DNA from: JAWXCH01 sp034440595 | GTDB lineage: Bacteria; Planctomycetota; Planctomycetia; Pirellulales; JALHPA01 | Assembly (NCBI GenBank): GCA_034440595.1 | Contig: JAWXCH010000069.1 | Coordinates: 1-17,251, forward strand | DNA length: 17,251 bases | Direction: 5' to 3' | Shown: positions 1 to 9,000 of the stretch, in pieces | Layout of the letters: every line of letters starts with the position of its first letter | Numbering within the stretch: position 1 is the first letter of the stretch | The notes under the pieces: generated by a model | What the model was told of the DNA's origin: nothing | What the model saw: the letters and a program-made list of their open reading frames with translations, nothing else | Database searches by the model: none | Position numbers and translations under genes: made by a program

Positions 1-161
1 ACTTGCGACTTTGTGAGGTTGTCCAACTGGCCCGATTGGCAGGGTGTCACCGAGGCTTTCAGACAATCAATCGCGGCCGGGCCACTGATCCGCACGATCC
101 CTCGAGCCGCACTCCCTGGTGGCGATGCGATGGCGGCAATCGTGTCGTCGAGGGAATACAT
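1..161 (-). CDS. mnmE: MnmE (TrmE) tRNA modification GTPase, N-terminal fragment
   Basis: This is the first 53 codons of a gene that runs off the left edge. The translation begins MYSLDDTIAAIASPPG and continues RGIVRISGP, which matches the start of MnmE (usual form DTIAAIATPPG...GIVRISGP). That region is the N-terminal formyl-tetrahydrofolate-binding domain. MnmE works with MnmG on the wobble uridine (U34) of certain tRNAs, and its GTPase domain lies outside the window. The ATG at 161 is 9 nt after the yidC stop, so the two are probably cotranscribed. The yidC-mnmE order is conserved in many bacteria, which supports the call. I see no strong Shine-Dalgarno sequence, so translation may depend on coupling with yidC. 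The frame is open to the window edge. Confidence 0.88.
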   Translation of the reverse strand, partial: MYSLDDTIAAIASPPGSAARGIVRISGPAAIDCLKASVTPCQSGQLDNLTKSQ

Positions 162-170
162 GAAAGACTG

Positions 171-2492
171 CTATTTTGCGGCAACCGGTGTCGGCTTGGT
201 TTTGCTTGAGCCGATCATTTTGGGGAGCAATTTGCGCTCGCCAATACCCCACAGGCTGGAAGCGATGAAGTACAAGCACAACCCGCTGGCCACGGTGTAA
301 AACATGACGGCCATGACCGCCATCATGTACTTCATCATTTTCTGCTGCATGGCACTCTGCTCGTCCGTGGGCGGGGGCATGAACATCTTTTGCTGAACCA
401 AAAACAGCCCCGTGGTGATCAACGGTAGCAAGTTGAAATACGGTCCCAGCCAGCCGGTTTCCGAGGAAAGAAAGTGCGGCACGAATCCGTCCCAACGGAA
501 TAGCATATCCGGCGCGGCCAGGTTCGAGCACCAGCGAACCGATTCGCCAAACAACGGCGAGCCGCGCAACTCAACATCGATCATCAACGATCGGTACAGT
601 CCCAGAAAGATCGGCAATTGCACAAAGGCCAGCAGGCAGCCTCCCATCGGATTGTAATTGTGCTTGCGCCACAGTTCCTGCATCGCACGGGCACGGTCTT
701 CGTTCTTTCCTTTGTATTTGTCGTTGATCCGCTTCATCTCTGGTTGCAATTCTTGCATCTTCTGCGCACTAAGCGCCTGCTTGCGACTCAGCGGAAACAT
801 CAACAATCGCACCGAGACCGTCAGCATGATGATCGCGATGCCGTAGTTACCTACGATTGAATAGAAGAAATGCAGAACTGTGAGCATGACTTTGGCCACG
901 GCACCCCAGATCGGCCAGCCAAAATAGATCAATTCCTCCAACGTATTTCCATCCCGGCCATACGCGGCCAGAACTTCGCGCCGCTTTGGCCCGACAAAGA
1001 GTTGATAGCTGTGCTTCACGCCCGGGCCGTTTGGCTCTAGCTTCAGCGTGTTGCTCATCAGTTCGCAGGAGACGTTGACCAGCTTCTTGCGATTGGCGTC
1101 ACTCGGAACCTGACCGACCTGTTCGGCGCGGATCTCAGCCAGCCAGGGAGTGGTTTTTTCTCCATCTGGCAACAGAACGGAAGCAAAGTACTGACTGTCC
1201 ACGCCCGCATAGAGCAGACGTAGATCGTCGGTCTCCTCGCGATACAGCGGGTCCACCGTACCATCGGCAATCGTCAAGCTGCTTATCAAAACCGATTCAC
1301 CGGTATTCGACGCCGATGAGTCCATCCGCAACGCAACGTCGCGCACGCCCAGCGACCCCCAACTGCGGCTGATGCGATTGCGATGCAGATACCACCAGCC
1401 TTCGATGGGCAAACCGTTGGGACCGTTTAGCAGATAGGCAACATTGCGAGCCTCTTCACCGGTATTCTGCAATTCGATTTCAACATTCAAGTGCCAGGCA
1501 ACGGGAGTATCGTCCGTCGTCTTGGCCAGTCTATATCGCTTGATAATGCGAAGTTTCTCGGCCGCAAGCACGCGGCTGAATTCAACGGTCTGTTCGTCGA
1601 CCTGTTTGCCTTCCCAGTTAGCCGTGTACAGATCTACGCCGGCCAGTTCCTTTTCATCTTTGCCAATCTTCTTTCCATCAATCGACTGCAATGTCAGCAG
1701 CAGCGAAAGCGGATCGTGATTGCCCGGTTGAAGCACCTGCAGCGGCACGGTGTCTTTTTCTGGCCGAATGATCTGAGCGGGCACGCGAGCGAGCGTCGCC
1801 GACAACTTTTCGGTCGCCGTACCACGCACGATGCTGACCTGAACCTGCTGGTTGGGCTTGGTTTTTCGCAGAGTGTCGATCAAACCGGCTGCGTTGGTGA
1901 TCTGGTCTTCGTCGATCGCGGTGATGATATCCCCGGCTTGCAATCCGGCTACCGCTGCGGGTGTGCCGGCTCCGACGACCTGGACCAGGCACCCTTGCGG
2001 GTTGTCAGCGGGTGCCAAACTGCCTAGATATCCACTGCGATCTTCCAGCTCTAAGAAGCGATTGCTGTTGAATTCGACACGCTCCAAGGCCGCACCACGA
2101 TTGGTGAGCGTCACCAACATCCGGTAGGGACTGTTTGGATCAAAAGACCCCAGAGCAAAATGCTGATTTGGGACCGGTGGGGTAGCGGGAGCCTCGGCAG
2201 CAGGAGCGGCTGGATCGGCATTTTCTGCCGGCACTTCGGCAGGCGGTGCGGGATCGCCTGGCTTGGCTTCGTTGTCCTTACCATCCCCCTTTTTCGGATC
2301 CGCTTTCTCAGTATCCTTGCCCTTATCGTTCTTGGCTGGGACTACCTTGTCTTTGTCCTCTTTGCTTTTATCGTCCTCATTTTTTACTGCAACCGGCGCA
2401 GGCTGATTCTTTTGCAATAGTCTTTGCAAATAGAGGTTGCCAGCAAAAACGGCAATCGATAGCACAATGAACAGAACGATTCTTTTTTCCAC
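171..2492 (-). CDS. yidC: YidC membrane protein insertase with an inserted PDZ domain
   Basis: YidC inserts and folds inner-membrane proteins, alone or with SecYEG. The 773-aa product has an N-terminal membrane anchor (about residues 5-22). A Lys/Asp/Glu-rich then Ala/Pro-rich linker follows (about 30-108), and then a large periplasmic domain. The conserved C-terminal insertase core starts near 525 (YFGWPIWG), with membrane segments around 525-567, 615-635, 685-703 and 722-750. Arg562 in VSVRLLMFP sits where the hydrophilic-groove arginine of the family lies. Gram-negative YidC is usually about 540-620 aa. The extra length comes from the linker and a PDZ-like module at about 167-236, including AGTPAAVAGLQAGDII. 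The start is GTG at 2492, with AGGA upstream. The core is certain; the PDZ call rests on motif pattern only. mnmE follows after 9 nt. Confidence 0.96.
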   Translation of the reverse strand: MEKRIVLFIVLSIAVFAGNLYLQRLLQKNQPAPVAVKNEDDKSKEDKDKVVPAKNDKGKDTEKADPKKGDGKDNEAKPGDPAPPAEVPAENADPAAPAAEAPATPPVPNQHFALGSFDPNSPYRMLVTLTNRGAALERVEFNSNRFLELEDRSGYLGSLAPADNPQGCLVQVVGAGTPAAVAGLQAGDIITAIDEDQITNAAGLIDTLRKTKPNQQVQVSIVRGTATEKLSATLARVPAQIIRPEKDTVPLQVLQPGNHDPLSLLLTLQSIDGKKIGKDEKELAGVDLYTANWEGKQVDEQTVEFSRVLAAEKLRIIKRYRLAKTTDDTPVAWHLNVEIELQNTGEEARNVAYLLNGPNGLPIEGWWYLHRNRISRSWGSLGVRDVALRMDSSASNTGESVLISSLTIADGTVDPLYREETDDLRLLYAGVDSQYFASVLLPDGEKTTPWLAEIRAEQVGQVPSDANRKKLVNVSCELMSNTLKLEPNGPGVKHSYQLFVGPKRREVLAAYGRDGNTLEELIYFGWPIWGAVAKVMLTVLHFFYSIVGNYGIAIIMLTVSVRLLMFPLSRKQALSAQKMQELQPEMKRINDKYKGKNEDRARAMQELWRKHNYNPMGGCLLAFVQLPIFLGLYRSLMIDVELRGSPLFGESVRWCSNLAAPDMLFRWDGFVPHFLSSETGWLGPYFNLLPLITTGLFLVQQKMFMPPPTDEQSAMQQKMMKYMMAVMAVMFYTVASGLCLYFIASSLWGIGERKLLPKMIGSSKTKPTPVAAK

Positions 2493-2723
2493 AGCTCAAT
2501 CCTAAAAAACTGAATGCAAGCAATAGCGATTCGCAGCCCGGTCCTGCGTTGATGAACCTGCCGATGAACTGGCCATCGCCGGATGGGCACTCTGCCAAGG
2601 GTACATTGTGCCAGAAGGAGACTCTCGCGACGATGCCCACCGGCGACTGCTGTCGAAGCTCAATCTGTCGCTACCCCTCCCTGGCGCAATCCGTTCAGAT
2701 TTACCAGCGGATGCGGCATGCGA
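2493..2723. other. Noncoding gap upstream of yidC
   Basis: This 231-nt gap separates the metallophosphoesterase stop from the yidC GTG. No convincing coding frame is present: short open frames here overlap yidC or the phosphoesterase in other frames and resemble nothing known. rnpA and rpmH, often found upstream of yidC, are not here. A yidC promoter probably lies in this gap, but I cannot place it with confidence. Confidence 0.5.
2500..2503 (-). promoter_or_regulatory. Ribosome binding site deciding the GTG start of yidC
   Basis: On the minus strand the sequence reads TTAGGATTGAGCT and then GTG. This places AGGA 7 nt before the GTG at 2492. The next codons give MEKRIVLFIV, a normal YidC N-terminal anchor, so the GTG start is preferred. 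Confidence 0.6.
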
Positions 2724-3482
2724 CTAGCGTCCCACGAGTAGCCGGTCTCCCAGATAATTCTCCAACTCGGCAATCGCGTAGATTTTATCGCGTGTGGTCT
2801 CGGCGGGATATTCGACACGGCGAAAAGTCACCAAATCATCCTCAAGCACAACGTAGCAGGCCCGACGGTCTCCATCGCGCGGTTGACCGACCGAACCGAC
2901 ATTGATCATCGTTTTTTCGCCGGTGAGCTTGTGCTGATAGCCGACTTCTTCCGGGCTTTTGAAGTCCAGCCCGTGAGTGAAGACTCCGGGCACATGCGTA
3001 TGCCCCTGAAAGCAGCAGTGCTCAATCAGCGAAAATATCTTCTCCATTTTGCGTGGATTGTAGATATCCTCAGGAAACACATACTCGTTGAGTGGGTTTC
3101 GCGCCGAGCCGTGAACGAACAGATAGCCGTTCTCACGACGGTTCCGCGGTAGCTCGCCAAGGAACTCCCAGCGCGCGGCGCTGTTCTGAGCGTTGACGCG
3201 CGAGTTCTCGAGCTGGTCACGCGTCCAAAAAATGGCCCGTTCGGCACCGGAGTTGAACCCTTCGGGGTCAAATAACGCACCTTGATCGTGATTGCCTAAA
3301 ATGCAGACGTCGCACTTCATGATCAGATCGATGCATTCGCACGGGTTGGGTCCGTAACCGATGATATCTCCCAGGCAGTAGATCTCGGTGATCTTCTGAG
3401 CGCGGATGTCGGCCAGCACTGCCTCGAGTCCTTCGAGGTTACTATGGATGTCACTTATCAGAGCTCTTTTCACGCGCGTCAA
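2724..3482 (-). CDS. Calcineurin-like metallophosphoesterase (YfcE/MJ0936-type)
   Basis: The 252-aa protein carries the full dinuclear-metal phosphoesterase signature. SDIHSN (Asp11, His13) is near the N-terminus, GDIIGYGPNP contains Asp39, GNHD covers residues 63-66, His124 lies in VHGS, and GHTHVP supplies His161 and His163. NVGSVGQPRDGD near 194-205 is also typical of the compact YfcE/MJ0936 branch, which hydrolyses small phosphodiesters or nucleotides. The physiological substrate cannot be told from sequence; ApaH-like or cyclic-nucleotide activity are both possible. There is no signal peptide, so it is cytoplasmic. The start is uncertain: TTG at 3482 or GTG at 3473, neither with a strong ribosome binding site. 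It is divergent from tsaB. yidC begins 231 nt downstream of its stop, so joint transcription is possible but not shown. Confidence 0.9.
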   Translation of the reverse strand: MTRVKRALISDIHSNLEGLEAVLADIRAQKITEIYCLGDIIGYGPNPCECIDLIMKCDVCILGNHDQGALFDPEGFNSGAERAIFWTRDQLENSRVNAQNSAARWEFLGELPRNRRENGYLFVHGSARNPLNEYVFPEDIYNPRKMEKIFSLIEHCCFQGHTHVPGVFTHGLDFKSPEEVGYQHKLTGEKTMINVGSVGQPRDGDRRACYVVLEDDLVTFRRVEYPAETTRDKIYAIAELENYLGDRLLVGR

Positions 3483-3496
3483 CTCGCTAAGGGGAA

Positions 3497-3512
3497 CCCT
3501 CTTTGCAGAGGG
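3497..3512. repeat. Short perfect hairpin in the divergent phosphoesterase/tsaB gap
   Basis: CCCTCT, a TTGC loop and AGAGGG form a 6-bp perfect stem. It lies 15 nt upstream of the TTG start of the metallophosphoesterase, inside its probable 5' leader on the minus strand. It has no T-run. It could modulate translation or be chance. Confidence 0.35.
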
Positions 3513-3580
3513 ACATTCGTCGTGCCAATCCAGGGCCCTTTAGAAACTTCGCTTATAAGCCTAAACTGGCAGTCTAGGCC

Positions 3581-3620
3581 GACTTGTATAGTGGGTCAAG
3601 TCTATTTGCCCGTTTGACTT
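3581..3620. promoter_or_regulatory. Candidate operator: repeated GACTTG/CAAGTC half-sites upstream of tsaB
   Basis: GACTTG (3581-3586) and CAAGTC (3597-3602) form a perfect 6-bp inverted repeat around a 10-nt spacer. A third related half-site, TTGACTT, follows at 3614-3620. The group lies 36-75 nt upstream of the tsaB ATG in the divergent intergenic region, where a regulator could act on either gene. No known regulator consensus is recognised. Confidence 0.28.
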
Positions 3621-3655
3621 AGTCCGCCTCGTCCACCAAACGCCGAAAGTATGCG

Positions 3656-4351
3656 ATGAATATCCTCGCCTTGGAAACAAGCGACAAATCCGGCAGTGTG
3701 GCATTATTTCATCAGAATCGCCTCATCGGGCAGCGCCAGCTCCCTGCGGATCAGCGCAGTGCCCAGGGATTGGTTCCTGTCATTCGTGAAATGTTATCGA
3801 CTGCCGGTTGGCAACCGAATACCCCTCGCTTGGTTGCCATCACGGTGGGACCCGGTTCGTTTACGGGGCTGAGGATTGGTGTGGCCACTGCCAAAGTGCT
3901 GGCGTATGCAACCGCAGCGGAGGTCATGGCTGTCAACACGTTGGATGCGATTGCCCTGCAGGCCCCCCTGGTTGGTGAGCGGCTGTTTGTGGCGATGGAT
4001 GCCTTTCGCCAGGAATTGTTCGTTGCTACCTACGAAAGATTGGAAAAGCCGGAGGGGGAAAGTTTTTGGGAGCGCTCCGAGCCAGCGCAGCTCGTCGGTG
4101 CGGAGGATTGGTTTAAGAGCCTGCCGGCTGAGGCCATGGTGACGGGACCGGCGCTACAGAAGTACTCTGGATCGGTAAAACAACCAGCTATGATTGTTGA
4201 GAAGGAATACTGGAATCCAAGCGCGACCAGCGTGGCCCAGGTCGCCTGGCGGCAGTACCAACGTGGCGAGCGGACGGACTTGTGGGGCTTGGTACCACTG
4301 TACCTGAGAAAGAGTGCCGCCGAGGAAAAGGCGGATGCGGTCACTAAATAA
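3656..4351 (+). CDS. tsaB: TsaB, tRNA threonylcarbamoyladenosine biosynthesis subunit
   Basis: TsaB partners with TsaD and TsaE in transferring threonylcarbamoyl to A37 of ANN-decoding tRNAs (t6A). The 231-aa length fits the family. The N-terminus MNILALETSD shows the ASKHA-fold opening. The hallmark GPGSFTGLRIG sits at residues 65-75, followed by the TAKVLAYA helix and NTLDAIA. The C-terminal PLYLRKSA resembles the usual P-YLR ending. The segment that often reads RxHSE is here RSAQGLVP; TsaB is a non-catalytic scaffold, so this need not impair it. The ATG at 3656 is chosen over 3651 because it gives the standard N-terminus. It is divergent from the metallophosphoesterase and 8 nt ahead of a sulfatase, so an operon is likely although the functions are unrelated. 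Confidence 0.95.
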   Translation: MNILALETSDKSGSVALFHQNRLIGQRQLPADQRSAQGLVPVIREMLSTAGWQPNTPRLVAITVGPGSFTGLRIGVATAKVLAYATAAEVMAVNTLDAIALQAPLVGERLFVAMDAFRQELFVATYERLEKPEGESFWERSEPAQLVGAEDWFKSLPAEAMVTGPALQKYSGSVKQPAMIVEKEYWNPSATSVAQVAWRQYQRGERTDLWGLVPLYLRKSAAEEKADAVTK

Positions 4352-4359
4352 TTCTAGCA

Positions 4360-5823
4360 ATGCAAGTAACCACTGCCATGTACTCAACAACGCGTGCGCT
4401 CAATCTGGGACTGACTGTTTTCGTTGCTCTGGCGACTTCGGTGTTTGCCGCAGAGCAGGAATCAACCAAGTCTCCACCCAACATCGTCGTTGTTTTGTGT
4501 GACGACCTTGGATACGGCGATTTAAGTTGCTACGGGCATATGAAAATCAAAACGCCACATCTAGATCGCTTTGCCAGCGAAGGGCTACGTCTGACCGATT
4601 GCTATGCATCCGCGCCGGTTTGCTCTCCATCCCGGTGTGGGCTGCTGACCGGACGCACGCCGATACGATTGGCGGTGGACGATTGGATTCCACCAGGTTC
4701 GGAAATGCATATGGCACGCGAAGAGTTGACGATCACTACGTTGCTGCAAAAGAAAGGATACGCCACGGCAATCGTCGGCAAGTGGCACTGCAATGGGAAG
4801 TTTAATTCCACTGAGCAGCCTCAGCCCTCCGACCACGGCTTTCAATACTGGTTCTGCACACAAAACAACGCAGATCCCAGCCATCTCGATCCGGTCAATT
4901 TTGTCCGCAATGGGAAAGAAGTTGGCAAGCAGACGGGATACTCCAGCACGATCATCGTCGACGAGTCGATTCGATGGCTGCGCAAGCATTCTGCACCGGT
5001 GGCGGATGGCAACGTTGATAAAAAGGCCGCGTCGCAGCCGTTCTGCCTGTTTGTGTGGTTTCATACCCCGCACGAACCGGTCACCACGGCCAGCGAATTC
5101 ACCAAGCGGCATGCAGATATCGGGAATCCAAAGCAAGCTGACTACTTTGGCAATGTTGAGCAGATGGACCACGAGTTTGGGCGGCTGATGTCCGAATTGG
5201 ACAAGCTGGGGAACCGAGATAACACGTTGGTTCTGTTTACCAGCGACAATGGACCAGAAACGCTGAACCGTTATCGTACGGCGGATCGTTCTTATGGCAC
5301 CGCCGCGCCGCTACGCGGCATGAAACTGCATTTGTATGAAGGGGGGATCCGAGTGCCCGGCTTGGCACGCTGGCCAGGACACATTCAGGCTGGATCAGTA
5401 TCAGCCGAACCGGTTTCCAATGTGGATTTTCTACCGACCTGCTGCGAATTGGCTGGTATTCCCCTGCCGACGGATCGCGCGCTGGATGGAACAAGTCTCG
5501 TGCCACTATTCCGGTATTCAGATCCGGCCAAGCAATCACCATTAACTCGGAAGCAACCGCTCTATTGGCAATATCAACGCGCCATCGGCCCCAACAAGAT
5601 CGCGGTTCGAGATCAGGATTGGAAACTGCTGGCGGATGATTCCATGACCAAGTTTGAACTGTACAACTTGCGTCAGGATCGGCAGGAGGCGCAAAATCTG
5701 GCAGCAGATCCGCAGCATGCGGCGAATTTAGCATCGCTAAAATCCAAAATGGCAGCGATTTATCAGGATGTCTTGGCGGACCGGCCCGATTTGAAACCGC
5801 CGGTGGTCAAGCCCCGTAAATAG
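4360..5823 (+). CDS. Secreted formylglycine-dependent sulfatase (arylsulfatase A family)
   Basis: This sulfatase hydrolyses sulfate esters, probably from sulfated polysaccharides, outside the cytoplasm. A signal peptide is visible (hydrophobic LGLTVFVALATSVFA, cleavage likely before AEQ). The catalytic motif is VCSPSRCGLLTGR with Cys88, the residue matured to formylglycine. Metal and active-site residues include Asp48-Asp49 in CDDLGYGD, Lys141 and His143 in GKWH, His235, Asp296-Asn297 in SDNGPE, and Lys322 in RGMK. At 487 aa it has the usual length and a C-terminal subdomain ending in a basic tail. The start may be ATG 4360 or ATG 4378; the second gives a more compact signal peptide (MYSTTRALNL), and neither has a good ribosome binding site. 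Planctomycetes typically encode many sulfatases. The substrate cannot be inferred. It is 8 nt behind tsaB. Confidence 0.95.
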   Translation: MQVTTAMYSTTRALNLGLTVFVALATSVFAAEQESTKSPPNIVVVLCDDLGYGDLSCYGHMKIKTPHLDRFASEGLRLTDCYASAPVCSPSRCGLLTGRTPIRLAVDDWIPPGSEMHMAREELTITTLLQKKGYATAIVGKWHCNGKFNSTEQPQPSDHGFQYWFCTQNNADPSHLDPVNFVRNGKEVGKQTGYSSTIIVDESIRWLRKHSAPVADGNVDKKAASQPFCLFVWFHTPHEPVTTASEFTKRHADIGNPKQADYFGNVEQMDHEFGRLMSELDKLGNRDNTLVLFTSDNGPETLNRYRTADRSYGTAAPLRGMKLHLYEGGIRVPGLARWPGHIQAGSVSAEPVSNVDFLPTCCELAGIPLPTDRALDGTSLVPLFRYSDPAKQSPLTRKQPLYWQYQRAIGPNKIAVRDQDWKLLADDSMTKFELYNLRQDRQEAQNLAADPQHAANLASLKSKMAAIYQDVLADRPDLKPPVVKPRK

Positions 5824-5871
5824 ACTGCGATTTTGCCATCGTATCGACCTGTTTTTAGCCGGCGCGGTTTC

Positions 5872-5898
5872 AGCAGGGCTAGCGAGCACGCCCTTGCT
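5872..5898. repeat. Imperfect hairpin between the sulfatase and pyruvate carboxylase genes
   Basis: AGCAGGGC (5872-5879) and GCCCTTGCT (5890-5898) can pair over 8 bp with one bulged base and a 10-nt loop. It lies 49 nt after the sulfatase stop. It has no T-run, so it is not a classical intrinsic terminator, but it may protect the 3' end or end transcription with Rho. The rest of the 232-nt gap (5824-6055) holds no gene I can support. Confidence 0.35.
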
Positions 5899-6055
5899 TG
5901 CTCCATAATAGTGGCTTTTCAGGTTGGGCCATTCGGCAAGGTCGCAATAGGCGACTTGCTGCCACTGCGGAGGGAGTGTAACCGGCGGGCTGCATTCAGG
6001 TCGCTTGCGCACTTTCCCTAATTTTGCCAATTGTACACTTGCCCCTTTAGGTTCG

Positions 6056-9000
6056 ATGAAGCCAATCCGTAAGTTACTCGTCGCGAATCGCAGCGAAATT
6101 GCCATTCGAGTCTTTCGTACTGCGCATGAACTGGGTATTCGCACGGTCGCGATTTATTCGCACGAAGATCGTTATGCGCTACACCGTTTTAAGGCGGATG
6201 AGGCCTACCTGATCGGCAAAGTGGGGGAACCGATCCGATCGTATCTCGATATTCCGGGCATCATCGAGATTTGCCTGGCTCATGGTGTGGACGCTATTCA
6301 CCCTGGGTATGGGTTTCTGTCTGAGAACCCGGAGCTGCGTCGTGCTTGCGACGCGGCGGGAATTACGTTTGTCGGGCCAAGCGCCGAACTGCTGGATCAG
6401 CTTGGTGACAAAACAGCAGCCAGAGACATTGCTACCAAGGCCAAGGTTACGATCCTTGGCGGTAGTGCCCGTGCGATCCAAAATCTGGCCGAAGGGCAAA
6501 AGACTGCCGAAAAGCTTGGCTACCCGGTGATCCTCAAAGCGGCACATGGGGGTGGCGGTCGCGGCATGCGAGTGGTCAACACGCCCGACGAGCTACAGCC
6601 CAATTTGGAGCAAGCTCAACGCGAATCGCAGTCGGCGTTCGGTAGCTCAGAGGTATTCGTCGAAAAGTTCATTCCGAGGGCGAGGCACATTGAGGTCCAG
6701 CTCCTTGGCGATCAGCATGGAAATCTGATTCACCTCTTTGAGCGTGACTGCTCGGTTCAGCGACGGCATCAAAAGGTCGTGGAAATTGCGCCCGCGCCGA
6801 ATCTGAAACCCGAGCTGCGGAAGCAGATCTGCGATGCGGCTCTGGCGATTGGCCGGACGGTCGGCTATCAGAATGCCGGCACTGTCGAGTTTTTGGTCGA
6901 TGCCGACACGCAGAAGTTTTATTTCATCGAAGTCAATCCGCGCATCCAGGTTGAGCACACGGTGACTGAGGAAGTCACTGGCATTGACATTGTCCGTGCG
7001 CAGATTTTGATTGCTCAAGGATGCGCCCTGGATGATCCGATGCTGGCACTCAGTGAGCAGTCCGAGATCCGCACCAATGGCTTTTCGATTCAATGTCGCG
7101 TCACAACGGAAGATGCAGAAAACCGATTTGTGCCCGACTATGGGCGGATGACGGCCTATCGTTCGGCTAGCGGAATGGGGATTCGCTTAGATGCAGGGAC
7201 GGCGTTTTCCGGCGCAGTGGTCACGCCGTACTACGATTCGCTGTTGGTCAAGGTCTGTGCGCGGGGTCGGACATTGCAAGAAGCTTCCAGCCGGATGGAA
7301 CGCTGTCTGCAAGAGTTCCGTGTTCGCGGTGTGAAGACCAATATTCCGTTTCTGATTAATCTGGTCACGCACCAGACTTTTTTGGCCGGTGAGGTGACGA
7401 CGCGATTCATTGACGAAGCCAAGGAGCTATTCCAATGGGTGCCGCGCCTGGACCGCGCCACCAAGCTGCTGGAGTTCCTGGGCGAAAATATCGTCAACGG
7501 CAATCCACTCGTCAAAGGTCGGCCCAAGGCGACTCGCCGCAGTGACGCACCGATTCCTCATTTCGATGTCAGCCAGCCACCCCCAACCGGTTCGCGACAG
7601 GTCTTTCAGCAACTGGGTGCCGAAAAATTCTCCAAGTGGATCCTCGACCAAAAGAGTTTGCTGCTGACCGACACGACTTTTCGTGATGCGCATCAATCGC
7701 TGTTGGCCACGCGCATGCGGACATTCGACATGGTCGCCATCGCCGATGCCTACGCGCGACTGGCACCGCAGTTCTTCTCGCTGGAAATGTGGGGCGGGGC
7801 GACGTTTGATACGTCCATGCGATTCCTAAAGGAATGCCCTTGGGAACGGCTGGCCGAGTTGCGCACGCGGGTTCCCAACATCCTGTTCCAGATGCTGCTG
7901 CGGGCCAGCAACGCCGTTGGCTACACCAACTACCCCGACAATGTCGTGCAGTCGTTTGTGCAGGAAAGCGCGCAGGCGGGTATCGATCTATTCAGGATCT
8001 TTGACCCACTCAACTGGGTTCCGAACATGCGGGTCGCGATGGAGGCAGTGCAAGCTGCTGGCGGACTATGCGAGGCGGCCATCTGCTACACCGGCGACAT
8101 TCTAGACCCGGCACGCCCGAAGTACGACCTCAAGTACTATGTGGAACTTGCGAAAGAACTGGAGAAAATGGGGGCACACATTCTGGCGATCAAAGATATG
8201 GCAGGGCTGTGCAAGCCTTATGCGGCGGAAAAACTGATCCGCACGCTGAAGCAAGAGATCGGCATTCCGATTCACTTTCATACGCATGACACCAGTGGTG
8301 TATCGGCGGCCAGTATTCTGAAAGGTGCTGATGTCGGGCTGGACATTGCCGATGCGGCGGCCGCCCCGTTTTCGGGACTGACTTCTCAGCCGAACATGAA
8401 TGCGATTCTGGAAGGGCTGCGGAACACGCCGCGACAATCGGCGGTCGACGCCAACCACTTTCGCTCGCTGGCCCACTACTGGCAGGCGGTGCGTGAGTTC
8501 TATGTGCCGTTTGAAAGCGATATGAAGGCGAGTGACGCCGACCTGTACCTGCACGAAATGCCTGGTGGGCAGTTCACCAACTTGCAAGAACAAGCACGCG
8601 CGCTGGGGTTGGAGACCCGTTGGGAAGAGGTTTGTCAGGCTTATGCCGATGTGAATCGATTGCTTGGCGATATCGTGAAGGTCACTCCGACTAGTAAATC
8701 GGTCGGTGATCTGGCGCTGTTTTTGGTCACCAACAATCTCACGGCCGATTCACTATTAGATGGAAAGCGCGAGTTGGCCTTTCCAGAATCGGTTGTGGAC
8801 CTGCTGGCTGGCCGGATGGGGCAGCCACCAGGGGGATTTCCAGCGCAGATTCAGCAGCGAATTCTTCGCGATATTCCGCCGGTGGTTGGCCGTCCCGGTG
8901 AAACGCTCCCGCCGGCTGATTATGCAGCGACAGCGGTCGAGGTCGAAAAGCTCCTCGGTCGCACACCGAGCCAGCAAGAGATTATCACCCATCTGCTCTA

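Noticed and set aside
2377..2640. Minus-strand frame covering the yidC start region, considered as a possible rnpA remnant
   Set aside because: It overlaps yidC in another frame and lacks the RnpA basic motif, so there is no support.
2549..2905. Plus-strand 118-codon frame in the gap upstream of yidC
   Set aside because: More than half lies antisense to the metallophosphoesterase and the composition is unlike a folded protein.
6005..6055. N-terminal extension of pyruvate carboxylase by 17 residues
   Set aside because: The extension (MRTFPNFANC...) is not part of the family's usual start; MKPIRKLLVANR at 6056 is canonical.
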